DNA from: Stenotrophomonas acidaminiphila
GTDB lineage: Bacteria > Pseudomonadota > Gammaproteobacteria > Xanthomonadales > Xanthomonadaceae
Direction: 5' to 3'
NCBI RefSeq assembly: GCF_001431595.1
Contig: NZ_LDJO01000074.1
Coordinates: 1-35,289 of the forward strand
Length of the DNA: 35,289 bases
The position numbers were made by a program, and so were the translations under genes. Under the pieces are notes generated by a model. That model saw only the letters and a list, made by a program, of their open reading frames with translations, did no database searches and had not been told where the DNA came from. Below are positions 26,930-35,289 of this stretch, in pieces. Within the stretch, counting starts at the first letter, position 1, and each line of letters begins with the position of its first letter.

Positions 26930-27862
26930 TCAGTGCTGTGCCAGCGCCGCGGGCGCGGGCCGGTGCGCGGCGGCGGCCAGCACCACGCCGGCCAGGAGGC
27001 AGCCGGCCGCCAGCAGCTCCAGCGGCAACGGCCAGCGCTGCTGCCAGAGGAAGCCATAGAGCAGGCCGAACAGCGTCTCGAACACGATCATCTGCCCGCC
27101 CAGGCTGAGCGGCAAGGCACGGCTGGCACGGTTCCAGCAGGCGTTGCCGAGGATCGAGGCCAGCACCGCCACCGCCGCGGCGACCAGCCAGAACTGCACC
27201 CATTCGGCACCAGGCCGGCCCTGCCCTCCGGCGGCGAACGCGATCGGCGCCACCAGCAGCGCCAGCCCGCCCGTCGCCACTCCGGTCAACAACGACCAGT
27301 CATGCCCGGACACGTCCGGGCAGCGCGCCAGCCAGCGCGCATTGCCCACCGAATACACCGTCCACGACAGCAGCGCGCCCACCGCGCACAGCAGGCCGAC
27401 CAGGCGCCGCCCGGTACTGGCATGTACATGCGAGGATGCCATCGCCGCCCACCCCATCAGCACCACCCCGGCCACGCACAGCGCCAGCGCCGGGGCCAGC
27501 TTCGACAGTGGCACCGCGCCCGGTTCGCGCGCGGCGGTGACCGCCACCAGCACCGGCACCATGCCGACGATCAGCGATGCCGCCGCGCCGCCGCTCCACT
27601 GCACCGAAACCGACAGCAGCACGTAATACAGCAGGTTGCCCAGCAGGCTGAGCCAGGCCAGCGCGGTCCATTCGGTACGGCCGATGCGCGAACGCAGGGC
27701 CGGCCAGCGCGGCACCAGCAGCACCAGCGCCAGGGCGCCGTAGACCAGGTAGCGCGCAGCCGCCAGCTGCAGCGGCGCGAACCCGGACAGCACCGCCGGG
27801 GCCAGGAACACCACGCCCCACAGCGCCCCGGATGCCACGCCGTTGGCGATCCCGACACTCAT
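26930..27862 (-). CDS. EamA/DMT family transporter
   Basis: A 310-residue protein with ten hydrophobic helices arranged as two EamA repeats (about 5-140 and 155-295); the second ends FETLFGLLYGFLWQQRWP, a typical EamA signature. Such proteins export amino acids, nucleosides or drugs. The start at 27862 (MSVGIANG) is chosen; a GTG at 27874 is possible. It lies 83 bases after the AraC-type regulator on the same strand, which probably controls it. Its own end is 288 bases before the thr leader, so readthrough into thr cannot be excluded. Confidence 0.88.
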   Translation of the reverse strand: MSVGIANGVASGALWGVVFLAPAVLSGFAPLQLAAARYLVYGALALVLLVPRWPALRSRIGRTEWTALAWLSLLGNLLYYVLLSVSVQWSGGAAASLIVGMVPVLVAVTAAREPGAVPLSKLAPALALCVAGVVLMGWAAMASSHVHASTGRRLVGLLCAVGALLSWTVYSVGNARWLARCPDVSGHDWSLLTGVATGGLALLVAPIAFAAGGQGRPGAEWVQFWLVAAAVAVLASILGNACWNRASRALPLSLGGQMIVFETLFGLLYGFLWQQRWPLPLELLAAGCLLAGVVLAAAAHRPAPAALAQH

Positions 27863-27945
27863 CGAACGACTCACGCCTGCCGCACCATTGCCATGGAGAA
27901 CGGCGCGCAGTGTAGGCACCGCGGCGGGCCGCGTCTTGACCCGGG

Positions 27946-28647
27946 CTACTGCCGGGCGCGCCATTGCCGCGGCGTGCGGCCGCTCTCGCGCCGCAGTGCA
28001 CGGGCGAACGCGCTGTGTTCGGAGTAGCCGGCGCGCAGGGCGATGTCGCTTATGCTGGCATCGCTGCCCAGCAGTTGCTGCCTGGCCCAGCGCAGGCGCG
28101 CGGCACTGACCCAGGCCAGCGGCGGCAGCCCGAACTCGCGGACGAACAGCGCATGCAGGCGGCTGCCGCTGACCCCGGCCATGGCGGCCATGCGCGCCAC
28201 CGACCAGTCCAGGCCCGGCGCCGCGACCACGGCCATGCACACGCCCTGGAGCCGCGCGCCGCTGCCGGCCGGGGCAAAATGCCGCAGCAGGTGCGGCAGC
28301 GGGTCGCCCATGGCCCGGCTGCCGGGCAATCCCTGCAGGCGCTGGCGCATGTCCGCCGGCACCGCCAGCCATGGCCTGCGACGCAGGTGTTCGAGCGTGT
28401 CGTCGTCCAGCACCCCGGCAGCGCAATCAACGATCAGGCAGCAGTTGTCGCCCAGCACCTCCAGGTCATGGGTCTGGCCGGGGGCGACGAAGGCACCCAG
28501 CAACCGGTCCAGGTGGGCGCCGGCACCGCCCACCTCGAATGGCAGCTCGCCATGCACCGGCAGCACCCATTGCGCATGGTCGTGGCACTCCAGCCCGGTG
28601 GGCCGGAGGTAACGACGCAGATGGGGGATGCTGGCGCTGGCGGACAT
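27946..28647 (-). CDS. AraC family transcriptional regulator
   Basis: A 233-residue regulator. The N-terminal cupin-like sensor (about 10-110) shows HDHAQWVLPVHGEL and AFVAPGQTHDLEV, typical of the AraC ligand barrel. The C-terminal part (about 130-230) has two helix-turn-helix units, VARMAAMAGVSGSRLHALFVREFG and ISDIALRAGYSEHSAFARALRRESG, ending TPRQWR. The start at 28647 is a choice; an ATG at 28683 would add 12 residues, and neither has a clear ribosome site. It precedes the EamA exporter gene, a pairing common for exporter control in this family. Confidence 0.88.
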   Translation of the reverse strand: MSASASIPHLRRYLRPTGLECHDHAQWVLPVHGELPFEVGGAGAHLDRLLGAFVAPGQTHDLEVLGDNCCLIVDCAAGVLDDDTLEHLRRRPWLAVPADMRQRLQGLPGSRAMGDPLPHLLRHFAPAGSGARLQGVCMAVVAAPGLDWSVARMAAMAGVSGSRLHALFVREFGLPPLAWVSAARLRWARQQLLGSDASISDIALRAGYSEHSAFARALRRESGRTPRQWRARQ

Positions 28648-28702
28648 GCGGGCGGTCTGCGCAGGGGCGCCGCCGCGGGGCATCGCGCGGCAGGCGGGAC
28701 GA

Positions 28703-28779
28703 TGGCGGCCCCGACACGATTCGAACGTGCGACCTGTCCCTTAGGAGGGGACCGCTCTATCCAGCTGAGCTACGGGGCC
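28703..28779 (-). tRNA. tRNA-Arg (anticodon CCT)
   Basis: A complete 77-base cloverleaf on the minus strand: acceptor GGCCCCG/CGGGGCC, D-arm GCTCAGCTGGATAGAGC, anticodon stem GTCCC/GGGAC with loop CTCCTAA (anticodon CCT, reading AGG), T-arm GCACG-TTCGAAT-CGTGT, discriminator G and an encoded CCA at 28705-28703. It stands between the AraC and aldehyde dehydrogenase genes; no integrase or repeated 3' end is seen here. A 12-base palindrome GTGGCATGCCAC lies just upstream at 28794-28805. Confidence 0.97.
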
Positions 28780-28850
28780 TGCGGACGCGTATTGTGGCAT
28801 GCCACCGCCACATCCGGCATCCACCCGGGGCCAAGAAGGGCACGCGGCTC

Positions 28851-28859
28851 TGCTAAAAT
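28851..28859 (+). promoter_or_regulatory. Extended -10 promoter element for the aldehyde dehydrogenase gene
   Basis: TGCTAAAAT is an extended -10 (TGn plus TAAAAT, five of six to consensus) about 73 bases before the ATG at 28932. There is no good -35 at 28831-28836, which fits an extended -10 promoter. Confidence 0.5.
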
Positions 28860-28931
28860 CGTCGTTCTGCATGCCGCACCCCACCGCTGCCAGCGGCTGC
28901 GCCCCCCAACGCAAAGCAATCAGGAGATTTC

Positions 28932-30464
28932 ATGTCCTTCGAAATGCTCAAGGCGCTCGGCCTCGACGCTTCCAACGCTGGCACCTACCTCGGCAATGGC
29001 CAGTGGTCAGCGGCCACTGACGCGGGCGTGCTCTCGCCGCGCAACCCGACCACCGGCGAGATCATCGCGCAGGTGCAGGCCACCACCGAAGCCGATTACG
29101 AGACCGTTGTCGCCCGCGCGCAGGAAGCCTTCAAGGCGTGGCGCACCACCCCGGCACCGCGCCGTGGCGAGGCCGTGCGCCTGTGCGGCGAGGCGCTGCG
29201 CAAGCACAAGGACGCGCTGGGTTCGCTGGTCGCCCTGGAAATGGGCAAGTCCAAGCCCGAAGGCGACGGCGAAGTGCAGGAGATGATCGACATCGCCGAC
29301 TTCGCGCTGGGCCAGAGCCGCATGCTGTATGGCTACACCATGCATTCCGAGCGCCCGGGCCACCGCATGTACGAGCAGTACCACCCGCTGGGCCTGGTCG
29401 GCATCATCTCGGCCTTCAATTTCCCGGTCGCGGTGTGGGCCTGGAACGCGTTCCTGGCCGCGATCTGCGGCGACGTGTGCATCTGGAAGCCGTCCAACAA
29501 GACCCCGCTGACCGCCATCGCCACGATGAAGATCTGCAACGAGGCGCTTAAGCAGGGCGGCTTCCCGGACATCTTCTTCCTGATCAACGACGCCGGCACC
29601 GCGCTGTCGGAGAAGCTGGTGGACGACAAGCGCGTGCCGCTGATCTCCTTCACCGGCTCGACCCAGATCGGGCGCATCGTCAATGAGCGCGTCGCCCGCC
29701 GCCTGGGCCGCTGCCTGCTGGAGCTGGGTGGCAACAACGCCATCATCCTGGACGAGACCGCCGACCAGAAGCTGGCCGTGCCGGGCATCGTGTTCGGCGC
29801 CGTCGGCACCGCCGGCCAGCGCTGCACCACCACCCGCCGCCTGATCGTGCACGAATCGATCTACGACAACGTGCTGGCCACCCTGGTCAAGGCGTACAAG
29901 CAGGTCGAAGGCAAGATCGGCGACCCGACCGACCCGGCCAACCTGATGGGCCCGCTGAACAGCCCCGAGGCCGTGCAGCAGTTCCTGGCCTCGATCGAAA
30001 AGGCCAAGGCCGCCGGCGGCACCGTCGAGACCGGCGGCACCGCCATCGACCGCCCGGGCAACTTCGTGCTGCCGGCCATCGTCACCGGCCTGAAGAACAC
30101 CGACGAGATCGTCCAGCACGAGACCTTCGCCCCGATCCTGTACGTGATGAAGTACTCGACCCTGGACGAAGCCATCGACATGCAGAACGGCGTGCCGCAG
30201 GGCCTGTCCTCGTCGATCTTCACCACCAACCTGAAGTCGGCCGAGAAGTTCCTGTCCGCGGCCGGCAGCGACTGCGGCATCGCCAACGTCAACATCGGCA
30301 CCTCCGGCGCCGAGATCGGCGGCGCGTTCGGCGGCGAGAAGGAAACCGGCGGCGGCCGCGAGTCCGGCTCGGACGCGTGGAAGGTCTACATGCGTCGCCA
30401 GACCAACACCATCAACTACTCCGACTCGCTGCCGCTGGCCCAGGGCATCAAGTTCGACCTGTGA
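28932..30464 (+). CDS. ALDH7-type aldehyde dehydrogenase, probable piperideine-6-carboxylate (aminoadipate semialdehyde) dehydrogenase
   Basis: A 510-residue NAD+-dependent aldehyde dehydrogenase of the ALDH7/antiquitin (AmaB/Pcd) branch. The nucleotide fold includes [12 protein letters not shown] and [18 protein letters not shown] is the NAD turn, the general base is E264 in LELGGNNA, and the catalytic thiol C298 in [10 protein letters not shown]. The absence of the usual NEGQ around the thiol in favour of AGQRC-T, and the C-terminal [23 protein letters not shown], are hallmarks of ALDH7. In relatives the enzyme oxidises alpha-aminoadipate semialdehyde in lysine breakdown; no other lysine-pathway gene is adjacent, so the substrate is inferred from family. 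AGGAG stands seven bases before the ATG. Confidence 0.9.
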   Translation: MSFEMLKALGLDASNAGTYLGNGQWSAATDAGVLSPRNPTTGEIIAQVQATTEADYETVVARAQEAFKAWRTTPAPRRGEAVRLCGEALRKHKDALGSLVALEMGKSKPEGDGEVQEMIDIADFALGQSRMLYGYTMHSERPGHRMYEQYHPLGLVGIISAFNFPVAVWAWNAFLAAICGDVCIWKPSNKTPLTAIATMKICNEALKQGGFPDIFFLINDAGTALSEKLVDDKRVPLISFTGSTQIGRIVNERVARRLGRCLLELGGNNAIILDETADQKLAVPGIVFGAVGTAGQRCTTTRRLIVHESIYDNVLATLVKAYKQVEGKIGDPTDPANLMGPLNSPEAVQQFLASIEKAKAAGGTVETGGTAIDRPGNFVLPAIVTGLKNTDEIVQHETFAPILYVMKYSTLDEAIDMQNGVPQGLSSSIFTTNLKSAEKFLSAAGSDCGIANVNIGTSGAEIGGAFGGEKETGGGRESGSDAWKVYMRRQTNTINYSDSLPLAQGIKFDL

Positions 30465-30597
30465 TGGCATCGGCCTTCGCCGATTGAAATGACGATGCGG
30501 CCACACGGCCGCGTCGTACGGCGAAGCCAGCGGCAGGGCCTGGTCCAAGGCGTGGCCGGACCATGCCGCGCGGTGGCGGCGCCAGGCACTGGACGAG

Positions 30598-30617
30598 GGG
30601 GCGGGCAAGCCCGCCCC
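30598..30617 (+). terminator. GC hairpin after the aldehyde dehydrogenase gene
   Basis: GGGGCGGGC-AA-GCCCGCCCC is a nine-pair perfect stem followed by TTCCCCCTTCCCT, a pyrimidine run that is poor in T. With a smaller stem ATCGGC-CTTC-GCCGAT right after the stop (30469-30484), it probably ends transcription of the dehydrogenase gene and separates it from the next operon. The rest of the 211-base gap shows nothing. Confidence 0.5.
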
Positions 30618-30675
30618 TTCCCCCTTCCCTCTCCTGCCCGGAGAGGGGCTCCATCCCAGCAACGGAGTCCCAACC

Positions 30676-30963
30676 ATGAGCATTCCCGCACCACGACAGA
30701 CCAGCAACTATGCCGTGATCGCCCTGGTCGCCGGCATCCTCGGCTGGACCCTGCTGCCGCTCCTGGGCAGCCTCGGCGGCATCATCTTCGGCCACATGGC
30801 ACGCGGCGAGATCCGCCGCAGCAACGGTCAGCTCGATGGCGACGGCCTGGCCATCACCGGGCTGGTGCTGGGCTGGGCGTCGGTGGCGCTGTGGGTCATC
30901 GCCATCCTTACCTTCATCCTGTTCTTCGGCGGTCTGGCCTGGCTGGCCACGCTGAACGCCTGA
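30676..30963 (+). CDS. DUF4190 domain small membrane protein
   Basis: A 95-residue protein with two hydrophobic helices (about 12-40 and 60-92). Between them lies the DUF4190 signature: GIIFGHMARGEIRRSNG followed by DGDGLAITGLVLGW. DUF4190 proteins are small inner-membrane proteins of unknown role. GGAG ten bases before the ATG supports the start. Seven bases separate it from the methyltransferase gene, so it heads the operon that runs to murB and beyond. Confidence 0.85.
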   Translation: MSIPAPRQTSNYAVIALVAGILGWTLLPLLGSLGGIIFGHMARGEIRRSNGQLDGDGLAITGLVLGWASVALWVIAILTFILFFGGLAWLATLNA

Positions 30964-30970
30964 GGCTGGC

Positions 30971-31741
30971 GTGCAGCCCAACGGTCCGACTGAGCGTTTC
31001 AGCAACCGGGTGGCGGACTACGTCCGCTACCGGCCCGGCTATCCGCCGGCGCTGCTGGACTGGCTGCATCGCGACATCGGCATCCCGGCCACCACGCCGG
31101 TCGCCGACATCGGTGCCGGCACCGGCATCTCCACCCGCCTGTTCCTCGACGCCGGCCACCCGGTGATCGCGGTCGAACCCAACGCCGCGATGCGCGCGGC
31201 CGCCGAGCACTGGCTGGCAGCCGGTCATCCGCAGCTGACCTTCGTCGCCGGCACCGCCGAAGCGACCACGCTGGCCGACGCCAGCGTCGGCCTGGTCAGC
31301 GCCGCCCAGGCCTTCCACTGGTTCGACACCGAAGCGCTGCGGCCGGAATGGCGCCGCATCCTGCGCCCGGGCGGCATGGCGCTGGTGTACTGGAACTCGC
31401 GCCTGCTCGACGCCTCGCCCTTCCTGTCCGCCTACGAGCAGTTGCTGCTCGACTACGGCACCGATTACGCCGCGGTGGCCGAACGCTACCAGGACGACGC
31501 CACCATGCGCGCATGGTTCGGTGACGGTCTGCGCGGCCAGGTGCAGTTGCCCAACACGCAATACCTGGACTTCGACGGCCTGCGCGGCCGGCTGCTGTCC
31601 TCCTCCTATGCGCCGCCGGCCGGCCATCCCCGGCATGCGCCGATGCTGGACGCCCTGCGCGGCCTGTTCGACACCCATGCGGTGGACGGACGGGTCGCCT
31701 TCGAATACCGAACCCGTGCCTTCGTCGGCACGCTGGACTGA
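30971..31741 (+). CDS. Class I SAM-dependent methyltransferase
   Basis: A 256-residue methyltransferase starting at GTG ([25 protein letters not shown]), with TGAGG eight bases upstream. The SAM-binding motif I is [16 protein letters not shown] at about 44-59, motif [12 protein letters not shown], and [19 protein letters not shown] with a post-motif region [13 protein letters not shown]; this last pattern is common to the YcgJ/ubiE-like group and to yeast Crg1/trans-aconitate methyltransferase relatives. The substrate cannot be given. It lies five bases before pyrD. Confidence 0.88.
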   Translation: MQPNGPTERFSNRVADYVRYRPGYPPALLDWLHRDIGIPATTPVADIGAGTGISTRLFLDAGHPVIAVEPNAAMRAAAEHWLAAGHPQLTFVAGTAEATTLADASVGLVSAAQAFHWFDTEALRPEWRRILRPGGMALVYWNSRLLDASPFLSAYEQLLLDYGTDYAAVAERYQDDATMRAWFGDGLRGQVQLPNTQYLDFDGLRGRLLSSSYAPPAGHPRHAPMLDALRGLFDTHAVDGRVAFEYRTRAFVGTLD

Positions 31742-31746
31742 ACCCC

Positions 31747-32802
31747 ATGTATCCGCTTGTACGCCCCTTCCTGTTCGCCTTCGACGCCGAGCGCGCCCAC
31801 GGCCTGGCGCTGTCCGCGCTGGAACTGGCGTGGCGCACCGGCACCACGCCGCTGCTGGCGGCGCGGCCGGCGCCGATGCCCACGTCGGTGTTCGGCCTGG
31901 ACTTTCCCAACCCGGTGGGGCTGGCCGCCGGGCTGGACAAGAACGGCGAGCATATCGACGCGCTGTTCGGCCTGGGCTTCGGTTTCGTCGAGATCGGCAC
32001 CGTCACCCCGCGGCCCCAGGGAGGCAACCCGAAGCCGCGCCTGTTCCGGCTGCCGCAGCACGCGGCCATCATCAACCGCATGGGCTTCAACAATGCCGGC
32101 GTCGATGCGCTGGTGCGCAACGTCGAGCGCAGCAGCCAGCGCACCGGCCCGCTGGGCATCAACATCGGCAAGAACAAGGACACCCCCAACGAGGATGCGC
32201 TGTCCGACTACCTGGCGTGCCTGGAGAAGGTGTACCCGCTGGCCGACTACGTCACCGTCAACATCTCCTCGCCCAACACCGCCGGCCTGCGCGAACTGCA
32301 GGAGGAACAGGCGCTGCGACGGCTGGTCGGCGGCCTGCGCGAGGCGCAGGAACGCCTGGCCTCCCAGCACGGCCGGCGCGTGCCGATGCTGGTCAAGGTC
32401 GCGCCCGACCTGAGCGACCGCGACATCGAAGCGGCCGCCCGGGTACTGAGCGAACTGGAAGTGGACGGCGTGATCGCCACCAACACCACCATCGGCCGCG
32501 AAGGCGTTGAGCACGACCGCCGCGCGGCCGAGAGCGGCGGCCTGTCCGGCGCGCCGCTGCTGGGGCAGTCCACCCTGGTGCTGCGCCGGCTGCGCGCGCG
32601 CCTGCCCGAGCGCATCCCGCTGATCGGCGTGGGCGGCATCCAGTCCGGTGCCGATGCGGTGGCCAAGATGTCCGCCGGCGCGACCCTGGTGCAGTGCTAC
32701 AGCGGCCTGATCTTCCGCGGCCCGGCGCTGATCGGCGAATGCGTCGATGCCATCCGCCGCCGTCGCGAGGCTCCGTCCCGAGGCGCCGTCGCCCCGCTAT
32801 GA
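31747..32802 (+). CDS. pyrD: Dihydroorotate dehydrogenase (quinone), class 2
   Basis: A 351-residue FMN enzyme of pyrimidine synthesis, bound to the inner face of the membrane by its N-terminal helices ([22 protein letters not shown]) and passing electrons to ubiquinone. [35 protein letters not shown] and [11 protein letters not shown] are class 2 signatures; the catalytic base is S175 in [14 protein letters not shown], and VKVAPDL, NTTIGRE and GVGGIQSG bind FMN. The stop overlaps the murB ATG (ATGA). Confidence 0.97.
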   Translation: MYPLVRPFLFAFDAERAHGLALSALELAWRTGTTPLLAARPAPMPTSVFGLDFPNPVGLAAGLDKNGEHIDALFGLGFGFVEIGTVTPRPQGGNPKPRLFRLPQHAAIINRMGFNNAGVDALVRNVERSSQRTGPLGINIGKNKDTPNEDALSDYLACLEKVYPLADYVTVNISSPNTAGLRELQEEQALRRLVGGLREAQERLASQHGRRVPMLVKVAPDLSDRDIEAAARVLSELEVDGVIATNTTIGREGVEHDRRAAESGGLSGAPLLGQSTLVLRRLRARLPERIPLIGVGGIQSGADAVAKMSAGATLVQCYSGLIFRGPALIGECVDAIRRRREAPSRGAVAPL

Positions 32803-33839
32803 CAACCGCTGCACCCTGGTCGCTGACCACAGACGCCCCGCTGCATTCCCTCAATACCTTTCACGTCGCCGCACGTGCGCCACGGCTGCTGCGCGTGCGC
32901 GACGTGGCCGCGCTCCCCGAGGCCCTGGCCGCGGTGGCGCCATCGCCGCTGCTGGTGCTGGGCAGCGGCAGCAACGTGCTGCTCGCCGCCGATCCGGAGG
33001 GCACCGTGCTGTGCTTCGACAACCGCGAGATCACGATCCTCGAGCACCGCGCCGACCATGCCGTGGTCCGCGCCGGTGCCGGCGTGGTCTGGCACGAACT
33101 GGTGATGTGGTCGCTTGCCGAAGGCCTGTCCGGGCTGGAAAACCTGGCGCTGATCCCCGGCACCGTCGGCGCCGCGCCGATCCAGAACATCGGTGCCTAC
33201 GGTGCCCAGGTCGGCGAGTTCATCCACTTGGTGGAGGCCTGGGACACACTGCACGCGCAGTGGGTACAGCTTGACCAGGAGGCCTGCCGCTTCGGCTATC
33301 GCGACAGCCTGTTCAAGCACGAGCCCGACCGCTACCTGATCACCGCCGTGCAGTTGCGCCTGCCGCTGCTGCACGAACTGCGCCTGGACTACGCCGGCAT
33401 CCGCGAGGAACTGCAGGCGATGGGAGTGGAGCTGCCGGTGGCCGCCGATGTCGCCAACGCGGTCATCGCCATCCGCCGCCGCAAACTGCCCGACCCGGAC
33501 GTGCTCGGCAATGCCGGCAGCTTCTTCAAGAACCCGATGCTGCCGCGCGAACAGGCCGAGCTGCTGTCCCGCCAGCATCCGGCGCTGCCGGTGTTCCCGG
33601 GCGACGACGAGGGCAACCGCAAGCTGTCGGCGGCGTGGATGATCCAGGCCTGCGGCTGGAAGGGACGGCGCGAGGGCGATGCCGGCGTCTCGCCCGACCA
33701 TGCGCTGGTGCTGGTCAACCATGGCAACGCCAGCGGCGCCGAGCTGCTGGCCTTCGCCCGCCGCATCTCCGCATCGGTGCTGGAGACCTTCGGCGTCCCC
33801 ATCGAACCCGAACCGCGGCTGGTCGGCGCGCGCTGGTGA
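32799..33839 (+). CDS. murB: UDP-N-acetylenolpyruvoylglucosamine reductase (type I)
   Basis: A 346-residue flavoenzyme for the second step of peptidoglycan precursor synthesis. [11 protein letters not shown] (about 17-27), [12 protein letters not shown] (about 52-63), [17 protein letters not shown] and NAGSFFKNP (proton-donor serine) are visible; YRDSLFKHE marks the type I enzyme with the tyrosine loop, as in E. coli. The C-terminal [17 protein letters not shown] completes the substrate domain. The ATG forms a four-base overlap with the pyrD stop. Confidence 0.97.
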   Translation: MTTAAPWSLTTDAPLHSLNTFHVAARAPRLLRVRDVAALPEALAAVAPSPLLVLGSGSNVLLAADPEGTVLCFDNREITILEHRADHAVVRAGAGVVWHELVMWSLAEGLSGLENLALIPGTVGAAPIQNIGAYGAQVGEFIHLVEAWDTLHAQWVQLDQEACRFGYRDSLFKHEPDRYLITAVQLRLPLLHELRLDYAGIREELQAMGVELPVAADVANAVIAIRRRKLPDPDVLGNAGSFFKNPMLPREQAELLSRQHPALPVFPGDDEGNRKLSAAWMIQACGWKGRREGDAGVSPDHALVLVNHGNASGAELLAFARRISASVLETFGVPIEPEPRLVGARW

Positions 33840-34735
33840 ACGCCGTCGCGGCCGCGCCCGGCCCTGCCCCGCTGCGTGCGGCGCTGCTCATGTTCGGCAG
33901 TGCCATGGCCTTCGGCCTGATGGCCATCGCCATCCGCCTGGCAACGGCCTACGTGCCAACCCAGGAAGTGGCGTTCTTCCGCAACGCCTTCGGCCTGCTC
34001 GCACTGCTGCCGGTGCTGCTGCGCCCGGGCCACGCGCCGCTGCGCACGCAGCAGCTGCCGCGCTACCTGCTGCGCAGCGCGATCGGCCTGGCCTCGATGC
34101 TGTGCGGCTTCTGGGCGCTGGGCCACCTGCCGCTGTCGCAGGCCGTCTCGCTGTCCTATTCGACGCCGTTGTTCGTGACCATCGCCGCGGTGCTGTGGCT
34201 GGGCGAAACCGTGCGCGTGCGCCGCTGGGCGGCGGTGATCGCCGGCTTCATCGGCGTGCTGGTGATCGTGCGGCCCGGCGCGCACGGCTTCCAGGCCGGC
34301 AGCCTGATCGCGGTATCGGCGGCCATGCTCAGCGCGCTGGTATCGATCCAGATCAAGCAGCTCACCCGCGTCGACGGCCCGGATACGGTGGTGTTCTACA
34401 CCTATGTGTTCTGGGTACCGCTGTCGCTGCTGCCGGCGCTGTTCGTGTGGACCTGGCCAACCGGCATCGCCTGGCTGTGGCTGCTCGCCACCGGCATCCT
34501 CGGGACCGTGGGCCAGCTGCTGTGGACGCGCGCACTGCGGCTGGGCGAAGTCTCGGCACTGACCCCGATCAGCTTCACCCAGCTGCCGCTGGTGGTGGCG
34601 CTGGGCTGGCTGCTGTTCGGTGAAACCCTGGACCGCTGGACCCTGCTGGGCGCGGCCATCATCCTCGCCGCCAACGCCTACATCGCCCACCGCGAGGCGG
34701 TACTGGCGCGTCGCCGGCGGACCCAGGCGCCCTGA
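33836..34735 (+). CDS. EamA/DMT family transporter
   Basis: A 299-residue membrane protein with ten helices in two EamA repeats (about 13-140 and 150-285). The first repeat ends with [43 protein letters not shown], the second with [23 protein letters not shown], both strong EamA signatures (S-adenosylmethionine/RhaT-like exporters). The GTG start at 33836 overlaps the murB stop (GTGA). Cargo unknown. It appears to be the last gene of the 30676-34735 operon. Confidence 0.88.
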   Translation: MNAVAAAPGPAPLRAALLMFGSAMAFGLMAIAIRLATAYVPTQEVAFFRNAFGLLALLPVLLRPGHAPLRTQQLPRYLLRSAIGLASMLCGFWALGHLPLSQAVSLSYSTPLFVTIAAVLWLGETVRVRRWAAVIAGFIGVLVIVRPGAHGFQAGSLIAVSAAMLSALVSIQIKQLTRVDGPDTVVFYTYVFWVPLSLLPALFVWTWPTGIAWLWLLATGILGTVGQLLWTRALRLGEVSALTPISFTQLPLVVALGWLLFGETLDRWTLLGAAIILAANAYIAHREAVLARRRRTQAP

Positions 34736-34812
34736 CCCCCCGGCGGCGGCACCCCACAGGTCCGCGCGGCCACGAGGCTGGCGGATGCCAGGGGCAGCCG
34801 GCGGCCCCGGCT

Positions 34813-34841
34813 GGCCTGCCCCGTGCAACACGGGCCAGGCC
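34813..34841. terminator. Hairpin downstream of the exporter gene
   Basis: GGCCTGcCCCGTG (34813-34825) and CACGGGCCAGGCC (34829-34841) pair at 12 of 13 positions over a three-base loop. It is the likely end of the pyrD-murB-exporter transcript, or a former shared terminator with a converging gene. There is no T-run on either side. Confidence 0.5.
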
Positions 34842-34853
34842 CTCAACCCGGAA

Positions 34854-34868
34854 TCACTCCCACTCGAT
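34854..34868 (-). other. Candidate attachment site: isolated guaA 3'-end core
   Basis: On the minus strand ATCGAGTGGGAGTGA encodes I-E-W-E-stop, the universal C-terminus of GMP synthase GuaA in codons normal for this genome. The frame upstream reads L-G-D-L-L-M and then does not continue as GuaA, so only the terminal 15 bases are present. The 3' end of guaA is a known integration target for genomic islands and phages. The fall in G+C and in gene density begins exactly here, which fits an att site with the element to the right. The intact guaA would lie beyond the window. Confidence 0.5.
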
Positions 34869-35115
34869 CATCAACAGGTCACCTAAACCCTCGTGGTTAA
34901 AGGGATTGAGCCTGATCAATATGGCGCGCTACCGTCGCTTTTACCGTCAAGAGCACACACCTTGTGCTGGCGCGGGAGATGGACCGATTTGCGAGAGAAC
35001 GACGTTTTCGACACCATGATCAATCAGCTCTCAGGATACCGGAGAAATCCCCAAACGTCAGCCGCCGCAAGCGCGAGCGAGTCCCATCCGGTAGCTGACA
35101 CTTGTAGCGGGTCTT
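34869..35115. other. Low-G+C region without a recognisable gene
   Basis: The first 60 bases are about 47 % G+C against about 70 % in the core genes. The longest thing seen is a 32-codon frame at 34921-35019 on the plus strand (MARYRRFYRQ...), without a ribosome site, so it is not called. Composition and emptiness suggest recently acquired DNA. Confidence 0.5.
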
Positions 35116-35289
35116 CTAGGGATGCTCACCTGATTGCTCAGCGTCCCAATAGCGCTGCGTCGCTTCGAACGCTTTTCGCTCAACGTCCTGCATTCGTGTC
35201 AAAGCATGAGGCTCGGGTACAGGCCGGAAGCTTGACGACAACTGTTCGACGTCGCGTCGAGCGGCCAGATGGACCGGCCAGCCTTTCGT
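35116..35289 (-). CDS. 3' end of a hypothetical protein gene (cut by window end)
   Basis: An open frame enters from the right edge and runs 57 codons to a TAG at 35118-35116. The visible C-terminus (WPVHLAARRDVEQLSSSF ... MQDVERKAFEATQRYWDAE) is hydrophilic and helical, with a balanced amino-acid composition unlike the Arg/Pro-rich shadow frames elsewhere in the window, which is why I accept it. I do not recognise a family. It would be the first gene inside the putative integrated element. Confidence 0.5.
   Translation of the reverse strand, partial: TKGWPVHLAARRDVEQLSSSFRPVPEPHALTRMQDVERKAFEATQRYWDAEQSGEHP

Noticed and set aside
28703..28805. tRNA-Arg as a potential integration site
   Set aside because: The flanking genes show normal G+C content, there is no integrase gene nearby and no second copy of the tRNA 3' end in the window.
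34921..35019. A 32-codon frame starting ATGGCGCGC in the low-G+C flank
   Set aside because: It has no ribosome binding site, no recognisable motif and is too short to support from composition alone.
1..35289. CRISPR arrays, insertion sequences, transposases, rRNA genes
   Set aside because: No regularly spaced repeats, no transposase-like protein and no rRNA sequence were seen anywhere in the window.

Overview
This is a high-GC chromosomal segment (mostly near 70 % G+C by eye) from a gammaproteobacterium, most likely a member of the Xanthomonadaceae (Stenotrophomonas, Lysobacter, Luteimonas or Pseudoxanthomonas type). The grounds are gene content and order: a fused hisB and fused hisIE in a compact his operon led by a YerC/TrpR-like regulator, hisS and an FNR-type regulator nearby, thrABC next door, and many DUF885, FecR and C13-peptidase envelope genes. 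The genus is an inference from gene style; no rRNA is present.

Left part (1-11024), envelope and stress genes: an MgtC/SapB membrane protein behind a perfect 18-bp hairpin; a membrane-anchored metallophosphoesterase; a DUF885 lipoprotein peptidase; an APC permease; a pair made of a secreted intradiol-dioxygenase-like protein and a cytochrome b561; a divergent ECF sigma factor / FecR-domain protein / secreted caspase-fold (C13) peptidase operon; and a secreted metallophosphoesterase.

Centre (11133-26642), amino-acid biosynthesis, mostly on the minus strand. The histidine operon reads hisR(yerC)-G-D-C-B-H-A-F-IE; all eight structural genes overlap their neighbours and a TrpR-operator-like palindrome sits on the promoter. 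Upstream are a rho-independent terminator, hisS, and a divergent FNR-like regulator with all four Fe-S cysteines. A small membrane protein follows, then an intergenic stretch with two facing DnaA-box-like 9-mers, then thrABC. The thr operon is preceded by a short leader ORF with nine consecutive Thr/Ile/Val codons and a strong hairpin, a classical attenuator layout that conventional gene calling would miss.

Right part (26930-34735): an EamA exporter with its AraC-type regulator, tRNA-Arg(CCT), an ALDH7-type dehydrogenase, and a plus-strand operon DUF4190 - methyltransferase - pyrD - murB - EamA exporter.

Far right (34736-35289): base composition falls, genes thin out, and a 15-bp sequence identical to what the 3' end of a guaA gene (encoding IEWE-stop) would look like stands alone. 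I read this as the left attachment site of an integrated element whose first visible gene is cut by the window end. No CRISPR array, insertion sequence or rRNA was seen.
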